Assembly (NCBI RefSeq): GCF_901000735.1
Contig: NC_081551.1
Location: forward strand, 18,194,545-18,258,544
Source: Corylus avellana
Taxonomy: Eukaryota; Streptophyta; Magnoliopsida; Fagales; Betulaceae
DNA: 64,000 bases
Reading direction: 5' to 3'
Positions 31,661 to 43,204 of this stretch are shown in pieces (position 1 is the first letter of the stretch; each line of letters starts with the position of its first letter). The position numbers were made by a program, and so were the translations under genes. The notes beneath the pieces were generated by a model that saw nothing but the letters and a program-made list of their open reading frames with translations, was not told the origin of the DNA and searched no databases.

Positions 31661-34600
31661 TCAGAGCTTTTTTGAGGAATTTATGAAGCTCCGAGCAGCA
31701 TCTAAACTCAGTTCTTCATATACCTGGAAATAATAGGAAAAGAAATTTTCATTTCATTAAGAGCCGGAAACAAAAGCTTGATTGCAGAATTGCATAAATG
31801 TAAGATACGTACAAGTTTTTTATGAATTCGTTGAAAAGCCTTGCAAAATCTCTCTGCTTCTGCTGCCCCCACCTATAACATAAATGAGCACCAATAGTTA
31901 GAGAGTTTTATTTATAGCAAACTCACTAAAGAATTTCAAATCTTCCAAAAACCTTTATAACCATATTTGTTGTGAAATCACATGACAATGTAGCTTTATT
32001 TTTTATAATCTTTACATTTCCTAATAAACAAAACATGACTCTAATTCTAAGTAAGGCATAACTTAACAGCATCAGAAGTTTCTAATCAACGGCTGAAATT
32101 GATACCATATACACATAGAAAAGAAACTGACAGAATTAAAAATAAAATCTGCCAAAAATATACTAGGTTAGTACTTTAATGAACCAAGTGAGTAGAGAAA
32201 ATGGAAGTCGATCTGCTCCTCTCCTTCCTCAACAAATACTGGACCAACAATGAGTATTATTTTGCCACTTAAAAGCAATTTTTTTCCGCCAGAAAATAAT
32301 TTCAATAACAGCACCAGATAATGAATTAAAGCCAGGGAGGAGAGCGATTACCATATGTTAGGCTACACAACTTTTATGGATCTTCAAGATCACAAATTAC
32401 AATCTACATAGCATGACTCAAGCATATAACATTTCAAAACCAATTATAATTTCATTTAAGTAATTGTAGAACATGTTTGTATAACCCATGAGCCCCCTTT
32501 TTCACCCCTTTCATGCAACATCTTGTACTTCAACCAATACACTTCTCCACCTTAGTGCAGTCATTAGTAGTATTCAGTGCACATGGCTCAACAATCTAGA
32601 CCAGACTAGAGTTGGTAATACCTCTTCTTCTTCTTTTTTGTTGGGGTAAGTAAAACTAATACCTCAACAGCTCATGAATGATGCATTTATTTATGGGTGT
32701 CTGTCTTCATCTTGCTATCCATCCCTCACATCATCGCCATCATCAGCTCAATCATCTTAAGAACATATTTTTCTTTAACCAAGGAGTTAAACATGGGAAA
32801 CAGTCCATTTCCCATTGCATTTAGTTTTTACCTCTCCAAGATATGAAATATTCAAGGAATCATGGTCCACAAGTTACATGCATTAGATCATTGTTGGTAT
32901 TTGAAATACCAGATGTGGCAAGATTAGGAACACTAGTAATTTTCATAACATAATTGGAGTTCAGCATACCTTCCTCTCAGCAGCCAACTTTAGCTTCACC
33001 CAAAATGCATCTGCCAGACACAAAACACATAAACACGACAATTTAACTTTGGTACTAAAAGCCATGATACAAGTGGAAATGCATATTAGTTGCCTATAAA
33101 TTTTAGAAACTTAATGTCTACAAAGCCCAGCACCTTGCAATGTGCTTTAATAAATCAATCCATTAATTTGAGTAAAGATTAAACAAGAAAACAGCAAAAT
33201 TCTGCCAACACATCCCCCAGATAAAACTTTTCAAAGGTCTCCAAGCAAGTACACATTTTAGACACCAAACTCATAGGCACAATGGCATAGAAGATGGAAT
33301 CATAAGGGTGGACATCTACAAACTAGTAAAATAAATTTAACCAGAAAGTCGGCAATTTTTAAGATAAAATTGTTCAATTAAGGGCAAGGCAGTCAAGAGA
33401 TCCATCAGATTATCATGTTGCATAAATCCATCAACAAAATACTCGGGTTTTTTGGAAGTTTGCAAAGGACAAGAATGGAGTGGAAAGAATGAATTGAGAT
33501 TGAATGGAGAAGAACAGAAAGGATGGGTTTTTTATTTTTTGGTTTTTATTTTTTATTTTGATGAATAAGGATGGGGGTGTTTTCCTTCCAATGTGTTCCT
33601 CTTAAGCTTCCCTGGTTTGGGGGATTAATTGATTTAGATAACCTGAGAACAATAATCCTTCCTAGGAACAGCTTCTACAACGGTAGATAGGGGTCAAGTT
33701 TGTTTGGCATGTATGCCCCCTGCCCTCCGTTTGGGAGCCTTTCAGCTCAAACTGCTCATACTCCTAGATCTTCACAGTGGGAGTCCATAGGTGAAGGAAG
33801 GAAAAGAAGAGAAGTGTTGATTTGACAATTACACCCTTTTCTTTTATTTGTGTCTTTTAAGAAAGAGAAATGAAATTTCATGTCATTTATTGAAGTGAAT
33901 GAAATATTCTGCCCACTGCCAGGTGGAACGCTTAGGAGGGAATGAAATGGAATCTGCTTTCGATTAGAATCAGCTCCCAAATGAACCCACCATTCCCTAC
34001 CTTTCCTTTCCGCCCTCCCAAATCCACTGTACACAAAAGAAATGCACCATAACTAACAAAGAAAATTATAATACGAAAACGTTATCTATTGGATACCATC
34101 TTTGCTATTTCCATGAATCTCAACTTCACTTTTATCCCCCTCGTCCCATTCATCTTGCCAATCCTTTATCTGTTGTGAAGTCAAAACTGTCAACTAGTGC
34201 TGAATATACACAAATGAATAATATTGCGTTAAGCAGTGCCAATCATACCACCTCTATCTGCGTTGACTTAGAGGTTGACTCTCTTGATGCCTCTGATTCC
34301 ACCTGAAATTATATTCAAAAACCAAACTAAATGCATATATAAGAAACCAAAGAGGAAAATTTTCATCAAAATTTTGAAGTCGTGTTGTGCACAGTTTAAG
34401 ACAATAGAAACTGCATAACCATTTAGGCAGTTCCACTAAATTGTTTCAGAAGAAATCGTTGGAGAGCAGGGTTTCAAGTTAGGAACATTAGAAAAAAATA
34501 TTTTAGTTCTATACAATTTTGGACCATACAAGAACGTTTGGCTTTGAAGAAATTCAAGAAGATTCCCTTAAGAAATACCAAATTTCATCACAATACCAAC

Positions 34601-35948
34601 CTTGAACAAGATCCACGCAATAGCCTCGATGCAATTTTTTTTATTCATGAATAAAAAATTCAAAACACAGATCAAAATAAGCTGACAAACACAGATGTAG
34701 CACATAACGAGCATAAAAAAGTCCAGCACATGAAAGATCTATAATGATTGTCTGCCAACACAATGGCTAATGAACTTGATCTGTTCCAAATCAACAGAAA
34801 GATCTATGACACGATTGCTGCATTGTATAACATCTCAAGATCTAAAGTACAATGCAGCATTAAGTATTAATAATTTAATATCTATTATCCTGGCACATCC
34901 ATTTAAATTGGCTCGCTTTTGTGACTTTCACTTTTAGATCTCCCTTTCTGCATACTTCTCAAAAAAAAAAACAAAAAAAAGATCTTCCTTTACAAGCAAA
35001 ACATAAGGGGAAAAAAGAGTGCATTATTTCTCTCTTAAAACTTAATACCCCCGCTCATCACATAGTAAGTGTATTTAATGCTAGTTAAGAAGGATCAAAT
35101 TCCTACATTTGTTGGGTACTGCTGCAGCTCCCAAAGGAATGGTCTATGCTCCGAGGGGGTATCTTACCCTAAGAGCTGCACTAATTTCCTCTACTTAACA
35201 TAAATTGAATTATTCAAAGAGAGAGTTAAGTTAAATGTGAGCAAAATCCTCTTTCCGGTATATTTAATTCCTAAGTTCTGACCAATATGATTGGATTCTG
35301 AAGTCAACACCATATGACCTTGTCAACTCTACCTTAATACGATCCATTCTGTCTGCACTGAATAATCCTCTTATTTCTCCAATCAATTCAGGTCCTAAAG
35401 GGAAGGGGTGTTGTTGGTCTAATCATAATCGTTCAACAAAATCCCAGCAAACTTAGCGGAATTTTTCATATTTTTGATGAATTTTAAAAGTGATATGGTT
35501 GCTCCTTACCAATTTTATAATCATTTATGCAATCGTTGTACATTCAAACCCCAATTAATTGAAATTATACCATACTGGATCAATCTCTATGCTAAAATCT
35601 ACATATCATGTAAAGAAACCAATGCTATAGACTTTCACCATTGCAGCAACTAAGAACAACCACAACAAATGCGAAACTAATCCCAAAAGGGAAACTTTCA
35701 GCCACTCAAACAAGATATAAAGAGAGTTTATACAGATAATTACATCAAAACGACGAGGGAACCGTCTGGGTCAAATCATAAACAACTTTCTTGCATACCC
35801 ACGAACCTCAACGATGTTATTCTAAAAAAAAATTAAAATTAAAAAAAAAAAAAAAAAACTTGGTAAATAGAGGCAGAGTTACATGGTAATCGCGAGATCG
35901 GACGATGGGGAATAGATCAAGAAGGCGTCCAAATTCAACTTCATCCAT
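31661..35948 (-). CDS. Unrecognised conserved-looking 118-aa acidic protein, six exons
   Basis: Six short exons with canonical GT-AG joints and matching phases: 35948-35883, 34302-34249, 34169-34097, 33010-32970, 31872-31813, 31723-31661. They join to 357 nt, 118 residues plus stop. The protein begins MDEVEFGRLLDLFPIVRSRD, has a Ser/Glu-rich stretch (about 24-38), an acidic Trp-containing part (IKDWQDEWDEGD, about 41-52), then DAFWVKLKLAAERKVGAAEA and FCKAFQRIHKKLVYEELSLD to about 110, predicted largely helical. There is no signal peptide, membrane segment or known catalytic motif. Total phase consistency over six exons argues strongly that it is real. I recognise no named family. Intron 1 (1.6 kb) is the longest. 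The promoter side near 35990-36140 has a CT-rich tandem repeat. Confidence 0.75.
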
Positions 35949-35984
35949 GCTTGCTGTTGCTGCCGCTCTCTCCCGATTTAACGC

Positions 35985-36140
35985 CAAACAACACTCTACT
36001 TTTATACTTTTCTTCTTTCCTATACTTCTCTTCTTTCCTAATTTTCAATTTTCTTTACTAGGTTTCATTGCTTTATCTTTTCTTTTCAACACTCTACTTC
36101 TATACTTTTCTTCTTTCCTAATTTTCAATTTTCTTTTCTT
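35985..36140. repeat. CT-rich tandem duplication upstream of the 118-aa gene
   Basis: The phrase caacactctacttttatact then cttctttcctaattttcaat occurs at about 35989-36050 and again at about 36079-36133, a period of about 90 bp. It lies within about 190 bp of the ATG and so in the likely promoter or leader. Confidence 0.65.
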
Positions 36141-36181
36141 TTAGTACTTTTTTTTTTTTTTTTTTAGATTTTTTTTTTCTT

Positions 36182-36771
36182 GGATTAAATACTAAATTTC
36201 ATTGCTTTATTATTTTCTTTTAGGGTTTGATTTTTATTACAAGAAGTCTATGTAGTTTTGATAATAGACTAAATTAGTCATTCTGTCAATTGACCATTAA
36301 TTGACTTAACGAAAATTTACGTGGACCAATCAAATGTTGACACATGGTACTTACTTAATTTTTTTTTAAATTAAAAAAATGTATGAAAAAAATAATAATA
36401 ATTTTGGGGTGGCTTGGGCTCCTAGGGGGTGGCTTGGTGCCCCATTCCCCATCCGGCCAGATGGGCCACCCCCAAATGGCCAAGGGGGTGGCCGAGCTAC
36501 CCTCAATTTTTTTTTCTTTTTTTATGCTTTTTTTTTAATTTAAAAAAAAAAGCATTATTTTTTTTTTATTTTTTTATTTTTAAAAAAAAAATTAAGTATG
36601 TGCCACTTGTCAACATTTGATTGGTCTACATAAATTTTGGTTAAATCAATTGACAGAAGATTAATTTGATCTATTATTAAAACCACAGAAACCTCCTATA
36701 ATAAAAATTAAACCCTAAAAAAAAAACAAATAAAACAACAAAACTCCATAAGAGTATTTAGCATTTAACCT
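36182..36771. mobile_element. Long-inverted-repeat element with GC-rich core
   Basis: The outer parts are inverted repeats of about 180 bp: left agggtttgatttttattac and tcaattgaccattaattgac, right their near-complements, reaching gctaaat-type sequence at both extremes. The core (about 36406-36505) is GC-rich with ggggtggcttggg and ccacccccaaatggcc units, like the element at 51687-52268. Length of the ends suggests a Mutator-type MITE. No clean target duplication could be read. Confidence 0.55.
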
Positions 36772-38678
36772 TTTTGTATCTTTTCCTGTGGGCTGTGCCC
36801 TACAAACGTTAAAACGTTTTTGAGAAGAATTTAGTTTTTTTCGCTAATTATTTACATGCAAACAAAACCTAACTATTTTCTAAAAGGCCAAAAAACGCAC
36901 AGCCAATCCCAGACAAATAGACTAGCTAGGCTTGCTTCTAGTTCTGGGGGCCTAACTATTATTTAGATTTGGGGGCGCAAAACTAAAAAGTAAAAAATTT
37001 AGAGAGGTAAAATTCTAATTTTAAAAAATTTATAAGGGCATTTAAAAAAAAAAATTGGAAAAGCATGGGGGCTTGTCGTTCCGCCCCTAGTTACTTCCCG
37101 TAGCCCGACCAATATTCTGATAAGGCCTCGTCGTCTAGCCAGTTTAACACTTGAACGAATAATGCTATTTAAGAGGCTATCATAAAATTATAATAAAATT
37201 GAATAACGCGTTATTAAAAGATAATTTTTATATTAGCACTTGTAATAAATATTGATTTAATAATTAATTTTTACTCTCATATATAACAGTTGTATATGAG
37301 TATATTAAATATAATTATTCTTCATGAATAAAGATACAATCTAGTACTATAGGTTGTTCTAAGTTTTTAACTTGGCTCAAAAAACATGTACGTATAGGAT
37401 CAAGCTATAAAATGTTTGAATTCGGCTTCACTTAAATTAACTAAGTTTGAGCTTGACTCAAACTCAACTCGTATAGTTAAGCAATCCGAGCTCGAGCACG
37501 AATTCGAGTTATGTTCTAATTTTATTTTTCACTAGATAAATTAATAACACGTGTTCGTGTTTGTATTCAGTGCTGGCAAGTTGTGTTGTTTCTTAGATAT
37601 ATGTTGAGACATAACTGCAGATATATCATGTTTTGTGGAGGCTAAGCATTGGTCCAAAACGTTGGACTCGAAAAAGATTAGAGATGTTTAATCTGATGTG
37701 ACTAAATGAGTCAAGACATAATAAGACACTTATAAGAATATTGTTATGCTAGTGATTACAAGATTTGGTACAATCTTCGCACATTTTCTATATATATATA
37801 TAATCTATTTACTAATATGAACATGATTGAAAATAAATAAAAAGATGGGTGGCTAAAAGTTGTCTATGGGATTGGGAGATCTAGTAAATGCATGGGGAGC
37901 AGCCCATTACAGTTCCTCAAGGCAGCAAATAAAATTTGAGCAACCTCATTGGCAGAATGGCTGGGTCCAACGCCTGTGTTTTGTTGGACAGCAATAGAAC
38001 GCCCGTGTTCTCTTTTTGTCTAATTTTTGTGTGGTAAGTTATAAATTTAGTTAAATCAAAACTCGACTCATTTAGTTAAACATATCAAATTTGTCAACTT
38101 TGACATAATTCATTTAAATTAGTAGATGACATGATCTGACCCATTAATCCGTTTAATAAACATGTCATGTTAGGTTGACCCAACCTGCATAACCAGTTTG
38201 ACCCGTTTCGACATGAATATAAATTTAAATGCAAAATAATAACAATAATAATATTTCTATGAATTTTAAATAAAAATGAATTTATATGAATTTTAGCCTT
38301 ATTATAGGGTTTTGTTTTTTAGTTGTAAAAATTAAATATAATTTAATTTAAACGGGTTATGCGGATTATCCATAGGTTAATCTAGTTGACACAAGATCAA
38401 TCCGTTTATTAAATGGATTAATTCAAGGTCAACTCGATTATGCGAAACTCTAACTCGTTAATTTAGTGTTGGATTTACGACAAATTTGCAGGTCGGGTTA
38501 TGTAAAAAATTGTCAGCCCTATTGAGTCTACCGCTAAGAGAAGATCATACTAGTGATTCAAGAGCCAAACACGTGAAACAACTTCTTTAGATCCGATTTT
38601 CGGTGCATAAGAAGAGTTGCGTTATTTTTTCAAACAGTTATATATTAGGGTATAAATAATTAATAAAGTAATCCAAAG

Positions 38679-38710
<32 letters not shown>

Positions 38711-38978
38711 AGTAATTCTAGAATATTCTAGAACAGAATATTCTATACATCTTTGAGAGATTGCATACAAGATTAATGCACTACACATGACAAAGTCACA
38801 AAAGCACAAAAGAAAAATGAGAACATGAAGAAGTTTTTTATACATGGAAACTAAAGATTCTACATATAATACTAATTAGCTACACAAAACAATTAATGCC
38901 TTTGCATGATCAATTATGAATACCATAATATCTGATAATCTCTAGCTAGCAATTATCAATTATAAGCTTGATATATCC
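36772..38978. other. Gene-free interval with a degenerate repeat
   Basis: From about 38030 to 38520 lie worn acccg/cgggt motifs (ttaggttgacccaacc, gtttgacccgtttcgacatg, gtcgggttatg) related to the hAT-like family at 12.1 and 16.5 kb. A (GT)n run is at about 38687-38710. Sequence just before 38979 is probably glucanase 3' untranslated region. Confidence 0.45.
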
Positions 38979-41144
38979 CTAATGTATCTGATATTCCCCT
39001 ATGCTCAGATACAGCAGGAACACAATAAACATATACCCCCCAATGATTTTAACCAATACATCTGGAGTATCCCCATGCAGCAGCAACGATGACCCATATG
39101 CAACCATCACCGGAAACTCGCACTTCTCGTCGGACGGATCCTTATCGGTCACCATTGCCAACCCAGAAAAATCACACCCCCCATTCTCCTGGTCATGGAC
39201 TTGATAATACATGTTGAAAGCATATGATGCATTCCCTTCGACGCTTAGATGATTGCAGGAAGATCCGTAGCCCAAAGGAGTGCAATCTGATAGGCTACAG
39301 GCGTAGTCAATATTTTTCGGCAGATCCTCTAGATTACTTGCATCTGGGTTCAGAACACACCATCTTTTCAGCAAATATTCTACTCCTTCCACCGGAATTA
39401 GACCCTTATTCTCTTGCAAACCCGACAAATCAAGCTCGTATTTGGGTTTTCCATCGTACTCGAAGATTCCCCAGTGCCTTTCAAAGCTCCCCGGAGCAAC
39501 GCTTTTAGCATTCTCGTCGATGAGACTAAACATGTATATGTCGATAGTACCTGTTTGAATATAAATTAAATAATTCAATTTATTTATTTCTATTCAAGAT
39601 AAATAGTGATTTAAGGTACCTTTTCTAAGCGGGGTTCCATTTCCGCTCAAAGCATGTTGGAGCAATCCCTGGTTGAATCTCTTTGCATTTTGGATGTTTG
39701 CGTTTTTGTCGCCGTCAGTCGGCCAGCCAACTTCTCCGACGATGATATGCGTATCCGGGTAACCGGCTTTTGATAAAGCCGAAACGAGAGTGTCGAGATT
39801 TGCATCAAACACATTGGTGTAAAGCATATCGCCATCTCTAACAGGCTTGTTGGATCCGTCAAAGAAAGCAAAGTCCACGGGGAAAAAGCCGTTGCCATAA
39901 TAGAGACTGAGGAAGGGATAGCTGTTGACAGTGAAAGGCGCATCGTTTGTGTATAGGAATTGGATTATTTCGATTGTGATGTCTCGGAGTTCGGACCGGA
40001 AGTCGCCGGCGGAGGGCACCGGGTTTGAGTCCGGGGAGTAGTAAACGTCTGAATTGAAGGGGACTGTGGCTTTAACCTTGGAACCCAGCCCGGCATTGTT
40101 GAGTGCTTCCTGGATATTTTTGAGGGCTGGTAATGTGGAGTGTAGATAGCTGCCGTTGTAAGCTTGAAGGAAGGGTTCATTCCCTACAGCAACAAACCTG
40201 CAAAATCAACTGTCATGCGTGGTGATATCACAAAAATTTGCTCATAAAGTTAAGGGACAGGCTCGTTTGGATTTATGATTTCAAAACACATGAATTAAAA
40301 AGCGTTTGATAAAATCGTAAGTTCTAGAACATGTACCATTCGCTTGTGTAAGTTCTAGAACATGTACCATTCCCTTGTGATTTGAAAACGTACTCTAGCA
40401 CAAAAATACATTTTTTGTGATTTAATTTAAAATCGCACTTTAAATTTACGAAATTTAGTGCCAACGCACTCTTAGGCTCAAAGTACCCGAAAGGAAAAAA
40501 GAAAAAATAGATCTAGAAAGTAAATATTCTTTGAAAGAATCATGGATTAATCATCAAGTTAATTACCTTAGTCTCACAGAGAAGAAAGATGGTGGAAAAA
40601 GTATTGAGATCGACAGAGGAATGCCCTACCCAAAAAAACCCAATTCTAGAAATAACCCAATTCAAATGGGTTATTTCTAGAATCAAAAACCCATTTTAGG
40701 AAGGTAGAGAAAAGTGAGAGAATATAGTACTACTTGAGAAGATCGATGAACCATATATGTTCATAAACCGATCAAAAAGTGTGTGAGACTCAACTTGATA
40801 TTGACTCCACCCTTGTTGGAATAACGAGTGACATTGGAATCAACCCAGGAAGCTGCAGCATCAGGATCCTCACTCATCTTATTCAACATCTTATTGGGTA
40901 TTCCCAGCATCACCTCAATATCAGTCCCTTCCAGAGCATTCAAAATCGTCTCATCCGCTTCAAAGAGCTTCAACTTATCAAACCCATTATCCGTCAGCAT
41001 TTTAACCACCTTCTCCGGCGGGAGCTGGTTTGTCGCCTGAGTTCCCCAGTTCACTCCCACACTCTTGCCGTTATACACCATCGTCATGATGAAGAAAATA
41101 AAAAGTAGCAGCGAGTAGCTAGACTCTAGTATTGTTTGTGCCAT
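38979..41144 (-). CDS. Glucan endo-1,3-beta-glucosidase (GH17) with X8 domain
   Basis: Three exons (41144-40795, 40197-39620, 39550-38979) give 499 codons plus stop. Residues 1 to about 29 are a signal peptide ([20 protein letters not shown]). The GH17 barrel starts at [14 protein letters not shown]; the acid/base is E124 in VGNEPF and the nucleophile E272 in [10 protein letters not shown]. The [14 protein letters not shown] segment follows. From about 372 to 460 lies a Cys-rich X8/CBM43 domain ([31 protein letters not shown]), a beta-1,3-glucan-binding module. A hydrophobic C-terminal segment (about 485-493) could act as a GPI-attachment signal. The enzyme should cut callose-type glucan at the cell surface. 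Closest known type: Arabidopsis glucan endo-1,3-beta-glucosidase 8 group. An upstream in-frame ATG at 41276 would add 44 residues encoded by the GA-repeat leader; MAQ fits the family better. Confidence 0.92.
40320..40378. repeat. Short tandem repeat in glucanase intron 1
   Basis: aagttctagaacatgtacc followed by attc is present twice, about 31 bp apart, in the 597-bp first intron. Around 40634-40691 the same intron holds a palindrome, with tctagaaataaccc facing gggttatttctaga. Confidence 0.75.
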
Positions 41145-41222
41145 TTTCTTTTCTCTTATAATGGGTTGAATCTTTCTCGAACCAAGAAAGATTAAGGGAA
41201 TGAGCAGAAAGAACTGAAAGCA

Positions 41223-41225
<3 letters not shown>

Positions 41226-41259
<34 letters not shown>
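41226..41259. repeat. GA microsatellite in the glucanase leader
   Basis: A pure (GA)n run of about 34 bp, 80-115 bp upstream of the chosen glucanase ATG. On the minus strand it is (CT)n and encodes the Leu-Ser repeats of the upstream in-frame extension. Confidence 0.8.
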
Positions 41260-41261
<2 letters not shown>

Positions 41262-41299
41262 AAGTTTCAGGTTCACCGGTGGAGAATTTATGCAGGGTG

Positions 41300-42002
41300 G
41301 AAAGTGAGAAAAGTCTCTTTCTTCAGAAAGTTAGTACCGTTGGCTTTTGAGAGAACCTTCATGGAGGAGGAAATCCACCATTGCTGGATGGTTAGGATAA
41401 ACTAGAGAGAAAAGAAAAGCTGGAAAACAATTTGGAAAAAGATTACTTAATTCAGTTATTCAGTTGTGGTATGCCAGCCCATGCATTGACACGTGTCGTC
41501 ACACCACTCGTTAGCTTCTTTTTTTTTTTTTGTATTTTCTTAAAGCTTTTTGTGGGCAAATACTGAAGCAAAGAAGTGGGAGAACTACGGGGGGTTTAAA
41601 TCATCAATGGGACCCAGAAAGCCGATTTACACACGGAAATATTAGGATCAGAAATTAAATTTTGCCCAAAAAAGAAAAGAACATCTTTAATAATAGAATC
41701 AATCTGACGTGGAGGACAATTATTGGAAGAAAAAAATAATATTTACATAAAAAAAGAAAAGAAAGTAATTGGGTGTATGTATAATAACGGTTATTACTGT
41801 CAGCAACACATAGCACGCCACTGTGGGAGGATAGGCTTTATTTATTTATTTATTTTTATAAAGCAGAGAGCAGCAAAGGATTGGGAGCCAATCTCTCTCC
41901 TTTCTTATCCTAACTTTTGCCTCTTTTTAACAGTGCATTAAACTATGCCACCAAAAGTTGGATTGAGAGACTGGGGCATTTGTCTTTCTAATCATACCTT
42001 AA
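41300..42002. other. Glucanase promoter region
   Basis: Non-coding sequence upstream of the glucanase. A poly-T tract is at 41519-41532. The plus-strand ORF 41723-41941 has no recognisable domain. Confidence 0.4.
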
Positions 42003-42011
42003 TTTCCTAGT

Positions 42012-42177
42012 AGGGATGTTAAGTGAGCGAAGCGTCTCGCGAGCAAACTCGAGCTCGGCTCGTGCTCGACTCGAATATTAAATGAAGCACTTCATGAACA
42101 CAAATCCTAGCTCGAATATTAAATGAGGCAAGCTCGGCTCGACTCGGTTAGGCTCGTGAACAAGCTCGTATAAGCTC

Positions 42178-42211
<34 letters not shown>

Positions 42212-42988
42212 CACACATAATTAATTATAAATCTCATAATTATTAAAATCTTAAAATTGCATTTATATTTAAGCGTTAGAAAATAAAAATTATAGACCCT
42301 TTGTGATCACAGAGAGAGAGAGAGAACAATCATTAAAAAGACCTCGATTCAATTAGAGTAGACCCAAACGAAAGGAAGAAGAATCAAGCAGAAACTATTG
42401 AGGGAGATTGCGAAATACATAAACTATTGAAGAATCAAATTTCAAATAGATCCAAACAGTACTATCACTACCTGTCTGGTGAGTGAGAGTGAGAGAATGA
42501 GAAATGAGAGTTCAGGTGGAAGATATGCTATGATTGGTGAGGGAGATTGAGAGAGACCTTGATTTTTTTTTTTTTTTTGTAGGAGGTATTGTCTCAATGC
42601 AGTTTGAATACAACTTATTAACTTATCAAACATTGTTAAGAAAACATCAATCCCTAAGTTTGCTTATCTATAAAAGGATGCATATCCTCTCTTTTCGAAA
42701 CTAAGTGCTTTGCTGTATTGACTCAGGCACCAAACTTGACTAGCCAAGCTAAGCAAATGCTCATATGCAAGTTGGCTTCTTAAGCCGTTTAAGATTACTT
42801 GAAGTTTAATTTTTTTTTTTTTAAAAAAAAAAAAATTAAATATAAGAGCCAGCTCGACTTATTATGAGCTCGAGCTCGATTTTTTTGACTCGCCCTTAAG
42901 CTCGGCTCGAGCTCGAGCTCGAGTAAAATTTAAACGAGCTAAGCCTGAATAAGGGAAGCTCGCTCAAGCTCGGCTCGTTTACACCCCT
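42012..42988. mobile_element. hAT-like element, gagctcg family
   Basis: The left end agggatgttaagtgagcg and the right end, complement aggggtgtaaacgagccg, are inverted repeats. Both subterminal regions are dense in gctcgagctcg and gctcggctcg units. The flanks atttcctag and attccttag are an imperfect 8-9 bp duplication. An (AT)n run lies at 42181-42211. The interior has no transposase. Confidence 0.65.
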
Positions 42989-43168
42989 ATTCCTTAGGGA
43001 TCATAGGGTGCTTAGAATCTTTGATCTTGTAATAGGGTACCATCACCCAATGATGAAAGGTATTTTCTGGACTAGCAATAAGTCCTTCACTACTTTTTAT
43101 TTTTATTTTTTTAATTCAATTGTGTTCACTTTTTGAAAGAGGAAAAAGGATCACTTGTTATAATTTAT

Positions 43169-43204
<36 letters not shown>

